From assembly GCA_043746555.1 (NCBI GenBank), contig JAYTQU010000087.1, positions 1 to 6,055 of the forward strand: a DNA stretch of 6,055 nt. Reading direction: 5' to 3'. The DNA is from CAZQYC01 sp043746555 (GTDB lineage: Bacteria > Pseudomonadota > Gammaproteobacteria > Steroidobacterales > Steroidobacteraceae). Position 1 is the first letter of the stretch. The number at the start of each line of letters is the position of its first letter. A model generated the notes under the pieces. The model was given only the letters and a program-made list of their open reading frames with translations, was not told the origin of the DNA and ran no database searches. The translations under genes and the position numbers were made by a program. Of the stretch, positions 4,047 through 6,055 are shown one piece after another.

Positions 4047-6055
4047 TTAAAACTTGCCGTAATACCCTTCTTTCATCGCGTCGAACAAATTCGCGGCGGT
4101 ATGCATCTCGCCGTCGTATTCGATTTCTTCGTCGCCTTTAACCGAAACTTCGCTGCCGTCTTCCAACGTAAACGTGTACGTGGTGTTCTTTAAATCTTCC
4201 TCTTTGACGAGCACGCCTTGGAAAGCCTCGGGGTTGAAACGGAAGGTGGTGCAACCCTTCAAACCCTGTTCGTGTGCATAGAGGTAGATGTCTTTGAAAT
4301 CTTCGTATGGATAGTTGGTCGGCACGTTGGCAGTTTTGGAAATCGACGAGTCGATCCAAAGTTGCGAAGCGGCTTGAATGTCCACGTGTTGGCGCGGCGT
4401 GACATCGTCGGCCGTGCTGAAATACTCCGGCAATTGCTCGGCCGCAGTGGTTGCGCCGGGCATCGCGCGTGGATTGATCATCTCGCGATACGCGAGCAAC
4501 TCAAACGAGAACACATCGATCTTCTCTTTGCTCTTTTTGTTTTCGCGAATCACGTTTCTAAAATAATGATGTGCAAACGACGGTTCAATGCCGTTCGATG
4601 CATTGTTGGCCAGCGACAACGAGATCGTGCCTGTGGGCGCAATTGAACTGTGATGCGTGAAGCGCACACCGATTTCAGCGATTTCATCGACGAGTTCGGG
4701 CGCTGCTTCGGCGACGCGCTGCATGTAGCGACTGTACTTGGCGAGCAACACACGGCCGGGAATCATTTGTCCCTCACGCCAGCCGTCCCTCACCATCTCG
4801 GGACGCTTGCGCAACATCTCGGGCGTCACTTCGAACTCTTCGATCATGATCGGCGCGGGACCTTTCTCACGCGCGAGTTCGAGCCCCGCCTCCCAACCGG
4901 CAAGCGCCATTTCGCGCGATACGTTCTGAGTGAACGCGACCGATTTCTTCGAGCCGTACTTCATGCACAACATCGTGATCGAAGAGCCCAGCCCCAAGAA
5001 ACCCATGCCATGACGACGCTTGCGGAAAATTTCATCGCGTTGTTTACCGAGCGGCAGACCGTTGATCTCCACCACGTTATCCAACATGCGCGTGAATACC
5101 TTTACAACGGCACGAAATTCATCCCAATCGAACTTCGCATCTTCGGTAAACGGATCGACAACAAACTTGGTGAGATTGAGCGAACCGAGTAAGCAGGAGC
5201 CGTAAGGCGGGAGTGGTTGCTCGCCGCAAGGATTTGTCGCACGAATATTTTCGCACCACCAATTGTTGTTCATTTCATTGACACGATCGATGAGCACGAA
5301 GCCCGGCTCGGCGAAGTCGTATGTTGACGTCATGATCACATCCCACATGCGGCGCGCGGGGACGCTTTTGTAAATCTTGCAGCACACGAGACCGGCGTCG
5401 TTGGTGACGTAGCCGTCTTTGATCGGCCATTCGCGCCACAGGTATTGCGTCGCATCGGAGAAATCGAGGCCATCGCTTTCTTTGATCGTAATAGGAAAAG
5501 AGAGCTTCCATTCTTCGTCACGCTTCACCGCTTCCATGAATTCGTCGGTAACCAAAAGCGAGAGATTAAATTGTCGCAAGCGGCCCGCTTCGCGTTTGGC
5601 GCGCACGAAATCCATTGCGTCGGGATGACCGACATCGAACGTGCCCATCTGCGCGCCGCGACGACCGCCGGCCGAGGAGACGGTGAAACACATCTTGTCG
5701 TAGATATCCATGAACGACAGCGGACCCGAGGTGTACGCGCCCGCGCCCGAGACATAGGCGCCTTTCGGTCGCATCGTCGAGAATTCGTAACCGATGCCGC
5801 AACCCGCTTTGAGGGTGAGTCCCGCTTCGTGCACCTTATTTAAAATGTCGTCCATCGAATCGCGGATGGTGCCCGACACCGTGCAATTGATCGTGGACGT
5901 GGCGGGCTTGTGTTCTTGAGCACCGGCATTCGACATGATGCGACCTGCCGGAATGCAGCCTTTGCGCAGCGCCCATAAAAATTTTTCGTACATCTCCTCG
6001 CGCGCTTCTTGGCGTTCGACATCGGCCAGCGCGCGAGCCACGCGTTTATAAGTCT
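4047..6055 (-). CDS. nrdJa: Class II (adenosylcobalamin-dependent) ribonucleotide reductase, NrdJa catalytic chain (5' end outside the window)
   Basis: Catalyses reduction of ribonucleotides to deoxyribonucleotides using a radical made from adenosylcobalamin, so it works with or without oxygen. The frame is open to the window edge; the GTG at 6041 is internal, since TYKR precedes it in frame and fits the family. Counting that GTG codon as residue 1, 664 residues are seen. Key motifs are INC53TVSG (first redox cysteine), the active site NPCGEQPLPP with Asn270, Cys272 and Glu274, GSC283LLGSLNL (second redox cysteine), APTGTISL (468-475) and the SSISKTANVP phosphate-binding loop (565-574). The barrel is intact. 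The end (about 620-664, TFTLEDGSEVSV to EGYYGKF) is the short beta region typical of split NrdJa chains; the TSCPD domain and cysteine tail are on the separate nrdJb gene. The N-terminus, promoter and any B12 riboswitch lie beyond the right edge. No frameshift is seen. Confidence 0.95.
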   Translation of the reverse strand, partial: TYKRVARALADVERQEAREEMYEKFLWALRKGCIPAGRIMSNAGAQEHKPATSTINCTVSGTIRDSMDDILNKVHEAGLTLKAGCGIGYEFSTMRPKGAYVSGAGAYTSGPLSFMDIYDKMCFTVSSAGGRRGAQMGTFDVGHPDAMDFVRAKREAGRLRQFNLSLLVTDEFMEAVKRDEEWKLSFPITIKESDGLDFSDATQYLWREWPIKDGYVTNDAGLVCCKIYKSVPARRMWDVIMTSTYDFAEPGFVLIDRVNEMNNNWWCENIRATNPCGEQPLPPYGSCLLGSLNLTKFVVDPFTEDAKFDWDEFRAVVKVFTRMLDNVVEINGLPLGKQRDEIFRKRRHGMGFLGLGSSITMLCMKYGSKKSVAFTQNVSREMALAGWEAGLELAREKGPAPIMIEEFEVTPEMLRKRPEMVRDGWREGQMIPGRVLLAKYSRYMQRVAEAAPELVDEIAEIGVRFTHHSSIAPTGTISLSLANNASNGIEPSFAHHYFRNVIRENKKSKEKIDVFSFELLAYREMINPRAMPGATTAAEQLPEYFSTADDVTPRQHVDIQAASQLWIDSSISKTANVPTNYPYEDFKDIYLYAHEQGLKGCTTFRFNPEAFQGVLVKEEDLKNTTYTFTLEDGSEVSVKGDEEIEYDGEMHTAANLFDAMKEGYYGKF

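Noticed and set aside
4650..5192. Long open frame on the plus strand (180 codons) inside nrdJa
   Set aside because: It is antisense to strongly conserved NrdJa motifs, has no family resemblance or ribosome binding site, and is explained by codon bias of the real gene. The same holds for the other plus-strand frames at 4218-4646 and 5445-5843.
6039..6041. GTG at 6041 as the start of NrdJa
   Set aside because: The frame stays open to the window edge with TYKR just before it, and NrdJ proteins have more N-terminal sequence; this is an internal valine.

Overview
The window reads as ordinary chromosomal DNA from a Proteobacterium, most likely gamma or beta. The best clue is a class II (adenosylcobalamin-dependent) ribonucleotide reductase split into separate NrdJa and NrdJb chains, the arrangement known from Pseudomonas aeruginosa and relatives. 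A probable PEP-CTERM surface-protein gene behind a -24/-12 (sigma-54 type) promoter points the same way. I cannot name the genus.

Layout, left to right. Positions 1-152 (minus) hold the N-terminus of a secreted protein whose opening resembles PEP-CTERM proteins; the rest lies outside the window. Its upstream region (153-376) carries a well-formed sigma-54 promoter (258-273), a 20-bp dyad next to it and a palindrome in the predicted leader. Positions 377-876 (minus) hold a decayed IS4/IS10-type transposase with two of its three catalytic acidic residues left. Positions 989-1447 (plus) encode a small SRPBCC-fold protein, and 1499-2602 (minus) a membrane-anchored alpha/beta hydrolase of the proline-iminopeptidase type. 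These two genes converge over a 51-bp gap. The 343-bp gap 2603-2945 has no credible gene, only a small direct repeat, a short dyad and a terminator-like inverted repeat.

The right half (2946-6055, all minus) is the nrdJ cluster, transcribed right to left: nrdJa (N-terminus outside the window), a 146-bp spacer with a large hairpin built from heptamer repeats plus two small stem-loops, nrdJb, and a small coiled-coil-like gene one base beyond the nrdJb stop. NrdJa holds the catalytic barrel. NrdJb supplies the TSCPD domain and the cysteine-rich tail expected to help re-reduce the active site. Together they make deoxyribonucleotides without needing oxygen.

I see no unmistakably new system. The items most worth a second look are the sigma-54 promoter on the PEP-CTERM-like gene, the heptamer hairpin between nrdJa and nrdJb, and the unrecognised third gene coupled to nrdJb.
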